64,000 bases of DNA, taken from Rhizocola hellebori (GTDB lineage: Bacteria > Actinomycetota > Actinomycetes > Mycobacteriales > Micromonosporaceae). Under the pieces are notes generated by a model. That model had not been told where the DNA came from. It saw only the letters and a program-made list of their open reading frames with translations, and searched no databases. The DNA lies in the NCBI RefSeq assembly GCF_016862955.1, contig NZ_BONY01000001.1, positions 1 to 64,000 on the forward strand, in the 5' to 3' direction. This document shows positions 41,264 through 49,468 of the stretch, piece after piece (within the stretch, counting starts at the first letter, position 1; the number at the start of each line of letters is the position of its first letter). The translations under genes and the position numbers were made by a program.

Positions 41264-42211
41264 ATGGGGGACGTGCACGCTTTTCGATCTTCGAGACTTG
41301 ATCTTGGTTTGTCCCAGGCGACGGTCGCGAAACGTGCCGGGCTCAGCCTTCGCGCGCTGCGCAACATAGAGACGGGAAAATCATCGCCGCGCCGGGGCTC
41401 GGCCGAGCGGATCCTGCGTGCGCTGCGCACCGAGCTTCCCGATCCACCATTGTGGATCGGCGTGCTGGGCCCGCTGAAAGTACGCCGCGGAGCCGACCGC
41501 GTTGAGCTGACCTCCGCGTCACGGCGCAATCTGCTCGGATTCCTTGCCCTTCACTACGATCGGGTGGTCACCAGCTCCGACCTCGCCGACGTGCTGTGGC
41601 CGGGCCGCCCGCCGTCCTCCTGGCGCAACCTCATCCACGTGCACATCAATCGCCTTCGCGCCGTTCTGGAGCCGCACCGGCGGCCCCGCATCCCGAGCGC
41701 CACCATCACCTCCACCGGCGGCGGGTACCAGATGATCGTCGACGAGAACAGCCTCGACCTCGCCAGGTTCGTGAAGCTGACCGACCTGGGCCGGGCCGCG
41801 GCGGCGTCACGCGACCACGCCTTGGCGCAGCGCCACTTCGAGCAGGCGCTGGCCTGCTGGCGCGGCCCCGTCCTGGCCGACAGCGGCGACGCCATCACCC
41901 AGCGCGCCACCGCCTCGTCGTTGCACCACCATCGCCTGTCGATCGCGCTGGCCTACGCCGACCTCGCGCTGGCGGCCGGCAAATTCGAACAGGTCGGATT
42001 GCTGCTCAAGGAAATCGCCGAAGTCGAGCCGTGGCACGAAAGGGTTCACGCGCTGCTGATGCGGGCCCTGGCCGGAAACGGGCAACAGGCGGCCGCGATC
42101 GGCGTCTACCACCGCCTCGCCGGCCGTCTCGCCACCGAGCTGGGCGTCGATCCGGGACCTGCGCTGCGGCAGGCATATCTAGCCACCCTGCAACCGGCCG
42201 CCGCGGGTTAG
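41264..42211 (+). CDS. XRE helix-turn-helix fused to SARP regulator
   Basis: A 315-residue regulator with two DNA-binding domains. Residues 7-55 are a Cro/C1-type helix-turn-helix (GLSQATVAKRAGLSLRALRN, then IETGKSSPRRGSAERIL). Residues about 65-155 are an OmpR-like winged helix (IGVLGPLKVRRGADRVELTS, YDRVVTSSDLADVLWPG), then the bacterial activator domain (ALAQRHFEQALACWRGPVL, ELGVDPGPALRQAYLA) to the end. No NB-ARC or TPR follows, unlike the other two SARPs here. The fusion may let it recognise two sites. Its stop overlaps that of the converging FAD-oxidoreductase gene. The nearest candidate targets are that gene and the lipase. Confidence 0.88.
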   Translation: MGDVHAFRSSRLDLGLSQATVAKRAGLSLRALRNIETGKSSPRRGSAERILRALRTELPDPPLWIGVLGPLKVRRGADRVELTSASRRNLLGFLALHYDRVVTSSDLADVLWPGRPPSSWRNLIHVHINRLRAVLEPHRRPRIPSATITSTGGGYQMIVDENSLDLARFVKLTDLGRAAAASRDHALAQRHFEQALACWRGPVLADSGDAITQRATASSLHHHRLSIALAYADLALAAGKFEQVGLLLKEIAEVEPWHERVHALLMRALAGNGQQAAAIGVYHRLAGRLATELGVDPGPALRQAYLATLQPAAAG

Positions 42212-44208
42212 CCGGCCACGAAACGCACGGCGTCGGCGATCACGTACCCGTTGGTGTTCTCGGTGCGCAGCAGCACGCTGCCCGCGCTGCCGGCCGAGAA
42301 GCTATAGCTGCCAAGGGAAACCCACTGCCCACCGGAGACCCGCTGATCGACTGTACGGGTGGTGATGCCACCGCTGTGCACCACGTCTACGGGAACATTG
42401 CTGGCCCGGTTGGTGTGCGAAGTCCACCGCAGGTAGACCGTATAGGCGCCGGCCGCGGGAAGCGCGGGCGTGAAACGCAACCGGTTGACGCCCTTGGCGG
42501 TGTTGTTGTCGTGCTCATAGTCGGGGCCGTAGAAGCCGCTGATGGACGTGCTGGAAAGCCAAGTGCCGGCCCGGGTCACCCCAGACGAGGCGGCGTTGTC
42601 GAGGATCACCTCGCCCGGCGTGGGAATCGGCCATTGCAGGATCTGCCCGTCGGCGCGCAGCCGGGCCGCCAGCGCGGGATAGCTCAGCTGCTGCAAGGAA
42701 ACCGCCGCGTCGGTGGCGAGGATGGCGGCGGTGGCCGCGGACTGGGCCAGGATCATGAACACCGGTTCCATCCGGATGGAGCCGTAGGCGATGTGGCTGG
42801 CCGACAGGCACACCGGCACCGCCAGGTTGGTGCACTGGCCGGAGCTCGGCACGATCGAGCGGTAGCTGATCGGGTAAGCGCCGGGAATCCCGATCTGCAC
42901 GTCGCCCTCGTTCTTGACCAGGCCGTCGACGACCACGCGCTGACAGTTGTGTGAGTCCATGGTGTAACTGGCCATGCCCACCGGGTCGGCCGCGGTCACG
43001 TTCCGGCGGCAGTCGTGCTCGGTCATCACATAAGCCGACACCATCCTGCGGGCTTCCCTAACGTAGAGCTGTGGCGGCCAGCCGCCGGTGGTGGTGAACT
43101 CGTCGGCAGCCAAACCCCACGACGCGGTCGCGGAACGGATCGCGGCCGGGAGCCGGGAATCGTTGGCCAGGAACCACATCAGGCCCTGCTGATAGCGGCG
43201 GTGCTCGGCGAAGATGGCGTCGCGGGCGGCATAGCTCGCGGTCGGGTAGCTGTAGTTGCCACCGATGTGGTCGGTGGAGAAAGCGCCGTTGTTGTTCGAG
43301 TCGGTCTTGCCGCCGCCCACACTGTGCGTGGTGAAGAACGGCCCGGTGTAGCCGGCCTGGATGTAGCGCCACAACAGCTCGTAGTCGGCAGCGTCGTAAC
43401 CGGCCGGGCGCGGGAACGGGATGCGCCCGGCCGCCTGGGTCAGGCACATCCGGAAGTTGTAGGCCTGGATCCTTGTGTCGGCCGTGCCGTTGGGGGCCAC
43501 CGTGGCCGCGATGCCGGGCAGCAGGCCCGACGCGGGGTCACCGGCCGTGCGGTAGGGCGAGACCGGCAGCGTGAACTGATGCTTGTCGCGCAGCTGCACA
43601 CCGTTGATGGTCTCGCCGTAGGCCGAATTCGCCTCGCGCCCGGAGGTCCAGGCCACCCCGGCCCTGTCCATCAGGTCGCCTTCATAACTGCAGTCCATGA
43701 ACATGGGCGCCCGGAACACCTGGCCGTTGTCGGCGGCGACCTCGGTGATGCGGCTCCCGGCCCGGGTCACCGTGCTCAACCGGATCGAGTAGTAGACCGG
43801 TACCCCGGCGGCTGACAGCAGATCGTCGAAGACCGCCCGGGCGACGTGGGGCTCGAAGGTGAACCGGGCCGGCGAGGTTGGCGTCACCGGGGTTCCGGCG
43901 TATTTCGCGTGGATCCTTCGGTAGAACTCCCCCGCTATCCCGCCAATGCTTTCCTTCACCCCGGAATCGGTCATCCCCAGCCCGCCGGTGCTCAGCCCGC
44001 CCAGATGGGTGCCGGGCTCGATGACGACCGCGGTGCGGCCCATCCGCCGGGCCTGCACCGCCGCGACGATCCCGGCGGAGGTGGCTCCGTAGACGACCAG
44101 ATCCACCTCCACGACGGCGGCGGCATAGCTCGCCGCCGGGATCCCGGTCAGGATCAGGGTGGCCCCGCCCAGACTAAGCACGTGGCGGCGGCTCAACGGA
44201 TGTGCCAT
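42208..44208 (-). CDS. Tat-exported FAD-dependent oxidoreductase with golvesin-like C-terminal domain
   Basis: A 666-residue protein. MAHPLSRRHVLSLGGATLIL is a twin-arginine signal. The FAD domain follows with dinucleotide motif VDLVVYGATSAGIVAAVQAR and the signature GGLSTGGLGMTD of FAD_oxidored-type proteins, which include secreted flavoproteins near glycan-degrading genes. The C-terminal 130 residues (LDNAASSGVTRAGTWLSSTS, GFYGPDYEHD, AGAYTVYLRWTSH, IADAVRFV) match the golvesin C-terminal-like beta-sandwich, a carbohydrate- or ligand-binding module. The start is chosen at ATG 44208 after GGAGAG. The substrate is unknown; oxidation of sugars or glycoconjugates is possible. Confidence 0.88.
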   Translation of the reverse strand: MAHPLSRRHVLSLGGATLILTGIPAASYAAAVVEVDLVVYGATSAGIVAAVQARRMGRTAVVIEPGTHLGGLSTGGLGMTDSGVKESIGGIAGEFYRRIHAKYAGTPVTPTSPARFTFEPHVARAVFDDLLSAAGVPVYYSIRLSTVTRAGSRITEVAADNGQVFRAPMFMDCSYEGDLMDRAGVAWTSGREANSAYGETINGVQLRDKHQFTLPVSPYRTAGDPASGLLPGIAATVAPNGTADTRIQAYNFRMCLTQAAGRIPFPRPAGYDAADYELLWRYIQAGYTGPFFTTHSVGGGKTDSNNNGAFSTDHIGGNYSYPTASYAARDAIFAEHRRYQQGLMWFLANDSRLPAAIRSATASWGLAADEFTTTGGWPPQLYVREARRMVSAYVMTEHDCRRNVTAADPVGMASYTMDSHNCQRVVVDGLVKNEGDVQIGIPGAYPISYRSIVPSSGQCTNLAVPVCLSASHIAYGSIRMEPVFMILAQSAATAAILATDAAVSLQQLSYPALAARLRADGQILQWPIPTPGEVILDNAASSGVTRAGTWLSSTSISGFYGPDYEHDNNTAKGVNRLRFTPALPAAGAYTVYLRWTSHTNRASNVPVDVVHSGGITTRTVDQRVSGGQWVSLGSYSFSAGSAGSVLLRTENTNGYVIADAVRFVAG

Positions 44209-44261
44209 GACCGACTCTCCTTGGCGGGCAACGGAATGAATCGACATATGTCAAGAATAGG

Positions 44262-44293
44262 GGCGGCGGCCCCCTGGGAGTTGGGCCGCCGCC
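44262..44293 (-). terminator. hairpin terminator after the lipase gene
   Basis: GGCGGCGGCCC (44262-44272) and GGGCCGCCGCC (44283-44293) form a perfect 11-bp stem with a 10-base loop. On the minus strand it follows the hydrolase stop by 11 bp and lies upstream of the FAD-oxidoreductase gene, so it separates the two transcription units. Confidence 0.7.
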
Positions 44294-44304
44294 GGCTTGT
44301 GGCA

Positions 44305-45615
44305 CTAGTCGTAGTCGTTGACCTGGATTGTCACCCGATGCTGCGCCGAAGGCCAGTTCGGCACATTGACAAGTTCGAGACCGCCGGTACGCGATTTCAC
44401 CGCAACGAACGCGATCCCCAAGTTAGCGGGCGCGGCCGGCACATAGACGTCCATTCCGGTAATGAAGGTCTGGGCGAAGAACGCTGGAATCGGCGCGGTC
44501 AGATCGGTGGCCCGGTCGACAAAGCGGTCGTAGGCGAAAATCCCGATGGCCCGCTTGACCCGCGGCGTGTTCGCGGCGTTGAGGATGTTCTGGCCGTTGA
44601 CATACAGGGCGTCGCTGCCCTCGCCCTGGTCGCCCCACCATTCCTTGTTGCGCGAGATGACCAGGTTGGTGTGTGCTTCGCTCTTCTCGGTCAGCGCATC
44701 GAGCCCCTGACCGGGGATCCCGGCGAGCAGCCGGATGAGCCGATCCGAGCGCACCGACGGCTGGAAGTAGAAATGGTGGGTGGCCGCGCCTTCACGCACC
44801 AGAGCGAATTCGTAGCGCCGGAAGCCGAGTGCGCGGAACGGCCCGAACGATCCATCTTCAGGCAGCACAAAGGTTTCCAAGGGCGGGCCGGGCCGCCTGG
44901 CCCCGGTCAGCGGATTGATCGCGTAGACCTGAAGGGTGGCCCCGGCCACCCCGACGTTGGTCGGAAAGAGCACCGCCCGCCCGGACAGGGTCAGCCGGCC
45001 CGGCGGCTCGGGCAGCAGCTGTGTCGTACGTGGACCCGCGCCGGTGAAGAAGCGGTAGACCTGGACGAAGGTTTCCGGCGAGGTGACGACCTGGGTGTGC
45101 GACTGGTCGCTGAAGTAGACGTTGGTGGCGCCGATGATGGTGCGCTCGGTACTGCCCTCGCCCCAGACCGCGAGGGTCGGCACGCCTCCAGGAAGCGCGG
45201 TGGCCGTACGGCCGTCCAGGTTGACGTAGTGCGCCACCGTGGCGGCCCGCAGCGGGCTGGCCAGATAGCTCTGTGCCATGAAGGTGCCAAGCGAGTGACC
45301 CAGCAGGTCCACTTTGTCGGCCCCGGTCTGGGCCAGCAGCCGGGCGATGCGCTGGTCCAGCCGGGCGAAGATCTGGTCGGGTGTTTCCGTGGCGAAGGTG
45401 GAGTCGTAGTCGTGCGCCTCGATGATCTCGGCCGGGTAGCCGTTGCTCGCGAGGCGCTTGGCCTGGGTCTGGAATTGCATGGCGGAACCAGCGCTGCCGT
45501 GGACGAAGACCACGGGACGCCTGGCTGGTGTCGAGGGCTCGGCCTGGGCCGAGGAGACCGGGAGGGCGGTCGCTAGAAGCGCTACGGCCGCGAGGACGAA
45601 GACCTTACGTCGCAT
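44305..45615 (-). CDS. secreted alpha/beta-hydrolase (lipase-like)
   Basis: A 436-residue protein. The signal peptide runs from MRRKVFVLAAVALLATALPV to AQA. The alpha/beta-hydrolase core shows VVFVHGSAGSAMQFQ (oxyanion loop) and DLLGHSLGTF, the nucleophile elbow with Ser. The rest has a beta-rich C-terminal half (LVNVPNWPSAQHRVTIQVND), as in larger secreted lipases. The exact His and Asp cannot be pinned. ATG 45615 with GGAGG six bases upstream. A perfect-arm palindrome upstream (45643-45659) suggests control by a TetR-like or similar regulator. The substrate is presumably an ester or lipid. Confidence 0.87.
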   Translation of the reverse strand: MRRKVFVLAAVALLATALPVSSAQAEPSTPARRPVVFVHGSAGSAMQFQTQAKRLASNGYPAEIIEAHDYDSTFATETPDQIFARLDQRIARLLAQTGADKVDLLGHSLGTFMAQSYLASPLRAATVAHYVNLDGRTATALPGGVPTLAVWGEGSTERTIIGATNVYFSDQSHTQVVTSPETFVQVYRFFTGAGPRTTQLLPEPPGRLTLSGRAVLFPTNVGVAGATLQVYAINPLTGARRPGPPLETFVLPEDGSFGPFRALGFRRYEFALVREGAATHHFYFQPSVRSDRLIRLLAGIPGQGLDALTEKSEAHTNLVISRNKEWWGDQGEGSDALYVNGQNILNAANTPRVKRAIGIFAYDRFVDRATDLTAPIPAFFAQTFITGMDVYVPAAPANLGIAFVAVKSRTGGLELVNVPNWPSAQHRVTIQVNDYD

Positions 45616-45642
45616 GCGTTGCCTCCGTGCGGGGGGACGGTT

Positions 45643-45659
45643 AACTACCACTGATAGTT
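45643..45659 (-). promoter_or_regulatory. palindromic operator upstream of the lipase gene
   Basis: AACTACCACTGATAGTT is an inverted repeat with five exact outer pairs (AACTA/TAGTT) and two further pairs around the centre. It lies 27 bp upstream of the hydrolase start codon, a position from which a repressor would block transcription. No regulator is seen next to it except the divergent ArsR gene. Confidence 0.5.
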
Positions 45660-45684
45660 TTCAGCATCGTAGCTCCCCGACACG

Positions 45685-45730
45685 TTGACAACATCACCCG
45701 CGGGCCAATACGTTTAACACATTGGTTAAG
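45685..45730 (+). promoter_or_regulatory. ArsR cassette promoter and operator
   Basis: TTGACA (45685-45690) and ATACGT (45708-45713) are 17 bases apart. The imperfect palindrome TTTAACACATTGGTTAAG (45713-45730) follows at the start site, just before GAAGGGGG. ArsR-type repressors commonly bind such sites, so autoregulation is plausible. Confidence 0.5.
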
Positions 45731-45744
45731 TGAAGGGGGCTTCG

Positions 45745-46119
45745 ATGGCTGGCACCGATCAGCTCAGCGCGGTGTTCTCGGCGCTGGCCGACCCGACTCG
45801 ACGGGGGATCCTCGCCGAGCTGGCTACACGCGACGCCACCGTCACCGAGCTCACCGCTCCTTTGTCGATCTCGATGCCGGCGGTGTCACGGCACCTCAAA
45901 GTGCTCGAGCGCGCCGAGCTCATCTCACGGTCACGGTCGGGCAAGTGGCGCGCGAGCCGCCTCGAAGCTGCCCCGCTGCGCGAGGCGGCGGTCTGGATCG
46001 AGCGCTACCGGCGGTTCTGGGACTCGTCCCTCAGCCGCCTCGATGCCCACCTCGCCGCGGTGCAGGCCGCCGCACGGGCAACGGACCGGATGGCCGGCGA
46101 CCCCAAGGAGCTCGCATGA
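45745..46119 (+). CDS. ArsR-family transcriptional regulator (SdpR-like)
   Basis: A 124-residue winged-helix regulator: FSALADPTRRGILAELATRD, VTELTAPLSISMPAVSRHLK, VLERAELISRSRSGKWRASR. No metal-binding cysteine pair is present in the recognition region, so it belongs with the metal-independent ArsR/SdpR group often paired with AHSA1 proteins. ATG 45745 is chosen because AAGGGGG lies five bases upstream; the upstream start 45730 overlaps the operator. The last codon overlaps the next gene's start (ATGA), making a coupled cassette with the AHSA1 and DHFR-like genes. Confidence 0.92.
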   Translation: MAGTDQLSAVFSALADPTRRGILAELATRDATVTELTAPLSISMPAVSRHLKVLERAELISRSRSGKWRASRLEAAPLREAAVWIERYRRFWDSSLSRLDAHLAAVQAAARATDRMAGDPKELA

Positions 46120-46577
46120 AAACGGAAACTCCGCAGATCGTCATCACGCGTGTGTGCGACGCGCCGCGGGAGCTCGTCTACCGGGCCTTCACCGATCCCG
46201 ACCACCTGGCGTCGTGGTGGGGTCCGATCGGCAACACCATTCCGCGCGACGAGATGGAGTTCGACGTGCGTCCCGGCGGCTTTCAACGGTGGACGGAGGT
46301 CTTTGCGGCGCAACCCGAGCTTCGCGTGCACATCCACGTTGACCTCACCGACGTCGTCGACGGCGAGCTACTCGAAGGCGTCTTTCACGTCAGCGGCCGG
46401 CTGCCGGAGGGCATCGAGCCGCATGCGACGAGGCTGCGGGTCGAGTTCTACGACGAGGCTGATGGACGCACGCGCCTGGAGATCCGCCAGTGGTTCCCCG
46501 AACATCTGGCGCACCACGCCGAGGAGGGCTGGCGCCAAGCGTTCACCAAGCTGGACGCACTAATCATCGAGAGGTAG
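46116..46577 (+). CDS. SRPBCC/AHSA1-domain protein
   Basis: A 153-residue START-like protein: ITRVCDAPRELVYRAFTDPD, HLASWWGPIGN, MEFDVRPGG and the closing helix EEGWRQAFTKLDALI. Such proteins bind hydrophobic ligands or act as chaperone-like partners; those coupled to ArsR regulators are common in actinobacteria and their ligands are mostly unknown. The start codon overlaps the ArsR stop (ATGA). The DHFR-like gene begins 4 bp later. Confidence 0.9.
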   Translation: MKTETPQIVITRVCDAPRELVYRAFTDPDHLASWWGPIGNTIPRDEMEFDVRPGGFQRWTEVFAAQPELRVHIHVDLTDVVDGELLEGVFHVSGRLPEGIEPHATRLRVEFYDEADGRTRLEIRQWFPEHLAHHAEEGWRQAFTKLDALIIER

Positions 46578-46581
46578 AGGT

Positions 46582-47145
46582 ATGGCAAAGCTGATTTACG
46601 CGACGAACGTGTCGCTTGACGGCTACATCGAGGACGAACGCGGCGCGTTCGACTGGTTCCCCATCGGCGACGAGATGTTCGCGTCCTACACCGACCTCCT
46701 GCGGTCTGTGGGCACGTTTCTCTACGGGCGGCGCCTTTACGAGGCGATGGCCGTCTGGGAGACCGATGCCGCTCTGGCCGCGCAGTCCGACCTCATGGCC
46801 GACTTCGCGAGCGCCTGGCAGGCGGCGAGCAAAGTCGTTTACTCCACGACCCTTTCCGCGGTGTCCACTGCCCACACCCGCATCGAACGCCGTTTCGACC
46901 CCGCCGCGGTAAGCGAACTGAAGGCCACGGCCAGCAGTGATCTGACCGTAGGAGGCGCCAGCCTCGCGACGGAGGCTTTCAAGGCCGGGCTGGTCGACGA
47001 GTGCCAGCTGGCCGTCCTGCCCGTTGTCGTCGGCGGGGGCAAGCCAGGGCTGCCGACCGGCATGCGCACCGACCTTGAGCTCATCGATGAGCGCCGGTTC
47101 CGAAACGGCGTCGTACATCTGCGCTACCGCGTTCTCGGGCAGTGA
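46582..47145 (+). CDS. RibD C-terminal/dihydrofolate-reductase-like protein
   Basis: A 187-residue member of the same RibD_C family as the 35281-35873 product: LIYATNVSLDGYIEDERGAF, GTFLYGRRLYEAMAVWE, DLTVGGASLATEAFKAGLVD and LPVVVGGGKPGL. It probably uses NADPH; the substrate is unknown. Third gene of the ArsR-AHSA1-DHFR-like cassette, 4 bp after the previous stop with GAGAGGTAGAGGT as ribosome binding region. Confidence 0.9.
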   Translation: MAKLIYATNVSLDGYIEDERGAFDWFPIGDEMFASYTDLLRSVGTFLYGRRLYEAMAVWETDAALAAQSDLMADFASAWQAASKVVYSTTLSAVSTAHTRIERRFDPAAVSELKATASSDLTVGGASLATEAFKAGLVDECQLAVLPVVVGGGKPGLPTGMRTDLELIDERRFRNGVVHLRYRVLGQ

Positions 47146-47262
47146 ACGGCAGCCCCTCACGGCTCCACTATGGAGATGCCTTCCGCGAAGCGGATCAGGT
47201 CGTCATCGTCAGCCGCGGCCCGTAGGCGAAGCGCAGCAGATCCGGCCGCGGATCTGTTTACG

Positions 47263-47280
47263 GGTTTCGCCGGGCAAACC
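47263..47280 (+). promoter_or_regulatory. possible operator upstream of the GH43 gene
   Basis: GGTTTCGCCGGGCAAACC has exact arms GGTTT/AAACC around a GC centre, 20 bp before the GH43 start. It resembles LacI-family sites in form. The AT-rich GAATATATTC stretch between it and the start may be the -10 region. Confidence 0.4.
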
Positions 47281-47300
47281 ATCGATGCGAATATATTCAA

Positions 47301-48620
47301 ATGCGTTTATTATTTTCAGCGGCCATCGCGATCACGCTACTAACTTTCGCGCCGCCCGCCGCGGCCGACGTCTCGATCATGGCCACCACCGCTCCGGCCC
47401 TGGTCATCGGCAGTGATTTCGCCGACCCCGACATCTCCAAATTCGACGGAACCTACTACGCCTACTCGACCAACAACGGCTTCGGCAACGTACCGGTGGC
47501 GTCGGCCACCTCGATCACCGGGCCGTGGACGCGGCGCGGGAACGCCTTGCCGGCCCTGGGGGCGTGGGCCAGCGGCGGGCTGACCTGGGCGCCCGACGTG
47601 TCGCGTCTTGCCGATGGCCGCTACCTGCTCTACTACACCGCGCGCAGCGTCGCCGCCGGACGGCAGTGCCTCGGCGCGGCCTATGCCACCTCCCCGCTCG
47701 GGCCGTTCACACCCGTTGGCACGCAACCGTTGGTGTGCAACGGCGGCGAGGGCGGCGACATCGACGCGTCAAGCTTTGTCGACAGCACCGGCCTGCGTTA
47801 CCTGCTCTACAAGGACGACGGCAACGCCATCGGGCAGCCGACAAGCCTTTGGCTGCAACAGGTTGCCGCCAACGGCGTGACCCTGGTGGGTGCCCGCGTG
47901 GAGCTGCTGCGCAGCGGAGCGCCCGAGGAAGCGGGCATCATCGAAGCCCCCGTGCTGACCAAATCCGGTTCGCAATACGTGCTTTTCTATTCTCTAGGCG
48001 GGTACGGAGGCGACGGCTACCAAACCAGCTACGCCACCTCGACCGCTCTCACCGGCCCCTACACCAAGGCGTTCCGCTCGCTGATGACCACCGCGAGCGT
48101 CAACAGCGCCGTGCGCGGGCCGGGCGGGGCCGACGTCATCCGCGAGGCCACCGGCGATCACCTCGTCTTCCACGGCTGGATCAACAACTACACCGCCCGC
48201 GGCATGTACGTGGCCGCCCTCGGCTGGGCCGGCAACTTCCCCGTCGTGCGCGGAAGCCGGGTGCGTACCGAACTCGAACGCGGCACCCTCAGCCACTGCT
48301 CGATCCGCAACACCGGCACCGCTTCGCAGGGCCAGGTCGTGGCCTACATCGACTTCGCGGACAGCTGGGTGCAGGTCTCCGTCTTCGCCCCCAGAACCGG
48401 CGGCTACACCGCCTGGATCGCCTACGCCGCAGGCCTTGGCGACGCCCAGCACACGCTGAGCGTGAACGGCGGCGCGGGCATCGTGGTGAACTATCCCAAC
48501 ACCGGCTGGGAAACCTGGCGGCAAGCCGCCGTCAATGTCAACCTCAACGCCGGCTGGAACACCCTGCGCCTCACCTTCCGCACCCGCTGGGCCGAGCTGG
48601 ATTACGTCGAAGTCGCCTGA
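47301..48620 (+). CDS. secreted GH43 glycosidase with C-terminal carbohydrate-binding module
   Basis: A 439-residue secreted enzyme. Signal peptide to about residue 22 (PPAAA), then the five-bladed GH43 propeller. The three catalytic acids are visible: Asp42 in SDFADPDIS (base), Asp155 in GGDIDASSF (pKa modulator) and Glu215 in GIIEAPVLT (acid). Residues about 325-439 are a CBM6/35-like beta-sandwich (YIDFADSWVQVSVFAPRTGG, TLRLTFRTRWAELDYVEVA). GH43 members are arabinofuranosidases, xylosidases or arabinanases; specificity is not clear. Its 3' end overlaps the converging isomerase gene by 19 bp. It may supply sugars to the importer at 50640-53732. Confidence 0.9.
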   Translation: MRLLFSAAIAITLLTFAPPAAADVSIMATTAPALVIGSDFADPDISKFDGTYYAYSTNNGFGNVPVASATSITGPWTRRGNALPALGAWASGGLTWAPDVSRLADGRYLLYYTARSVAAGRQCLGAAYATSPLGPFTPVGTQPLVCNGGEGGDIDASSFVDSTGLRYLLYKDDGNAIGQPTSLWLQQVAANGVTLVGARVELLRSGAPEEAGIIEAPVLTKSGSQYVLFYSLGGYGGDGYQTSYATSTALTGPYTKAFRSLMTTASVNSAVRGPGGADVIREATGDHLVFHGWINNYTARGMYVAALGWAGNFPVVRGSRVRTELERGTLSHCSIRNTGTASQGQVVAYIDFADSWVQVSVFAPRTGGYTAWIAYAAGLGDAQHTLSVNGGAGIVVNYPNTGWETWRQAAVNVNLNAGWNTLRLTFRTRWAELDYVEVA

Positions 48621-49468
48621 GGCGACGTGGCCTGGTGCAGGGAACGCAAGTAGGCCAGGTTGGCCCGGGTGCGTTCGGCGAGCGGCTGGGTGGTGGAGAA
48701 GTCTTCCACGGTCACCCAGCCGTCGTAGCCGTGCGCGATGAGCGCGTGCAGGTAGGCGTCGAGGTCGGCTTGGCCTTCCCAGAGCGGGGCCCAATCCTGC
48801 GCCCAGACCACGGTGCCGCCGGGGGTGGTGCCGGCTGGGCGCCAGGCCACGTTCTTGACATGGACGTGAGCCAGGTAGGGCCCGAGCATCTGGAAGGCGG
48901 CCAGCGGGTCCTCGTGACCCTCGATCACCAGGTTGCCGATGTCGTGGATGACGCCGACCCGGGCCGGGTCGAGCCCGTCGACGAGGCGCATGGCGGCCGA
49001 CGCCGACGCGACGATGGTGCGGTGGTGCAGCTCGACCAGGACGGTGACGCCGTGTTCGGACGCGCGTTGCGCCGCCCACGCCAGATCGTCGCGGGTGCGG
49101 GCCAGCAGGTCGCGATAGTGCCCCTCCCCCAGCGCCGGCATGGTCACCCGCACCCGCCCGGCCCCGAGCGCGGCCGTCGCGGCCAGCATTCGCTCCACAT
49201 TGGACCGATCGTCGGCGCGGGTGTAGCCGCCCAGGCCCGAGAACTGCAGGCCCGCCCCGTGGGTTATCCGGGCGATCTCGGCGAGGTGCTCCTCCAGGCC
49301 GGTCAGCGGCCAGGTGGCGAGATTGCCCGCCCAGAAGCCGGGCTCGGCCGCCTCAGCCTGATCGGTGATGCGCCACTCGATGCCTTCCCAGCCTTGCGCG
49401 GCAAGGGTTTGCGCCGCCTGTGGCGGAGTCCACTGCGGGGTCGAGGCGGTGAATACAGAAAACCTCAT
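48602..49468 (-). CDS. sugar-phosphate isomerase/epimerase-like TIM-barrel protein
   Basis: A 288-residue xylose-isomerase-like (AP endonuclease 2) TIM barrel: MRFSVFTASTPQWTPPQAAQ, GWEGIEWRI, GVTVLVELHHRTIV, VGVIHDIGNLVIEG, LAHVHVKNVAW and DGWVTVEDFS. The Glu/Asp/His metal ligands typical of the family are visible in VELHH, HDIGN and HVHVK. It likely epimerises or isomerises a sugar or sugar acid made by the adjacent Gfo/Idh dehydrogenase. Its ATG overlaps that gene's stop (ATGA), so the two are translated together. Last gene of a six-part catabolic and import operon. Confidence 0.9.
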   Translation of the reverse strand: MRFSVFTASTPQWTPPQAAQTLAAQGWEGIEWRITDQAEAAEPGFWAGNLATWPLTGLEEHLAEIARITHGAGLQFSGLGGYTRADDRSNVERMLAATAALGAGRVRVTMPALGEGHYRDLLARTRDDLAWAAQRASEHGVTVLVELHHRTIVASASAAMRLVDGLDPARVGVIHDIGNLVIEGHEDPLAAFQMLGPYLAHVHVKNVAWRPAGTTPGGTVVWAQDWAPLWEGQADLDAYLHALIAHGYDGWVTVEDFSTTQPLAERTRANLAYLRSLHQATSPQATST

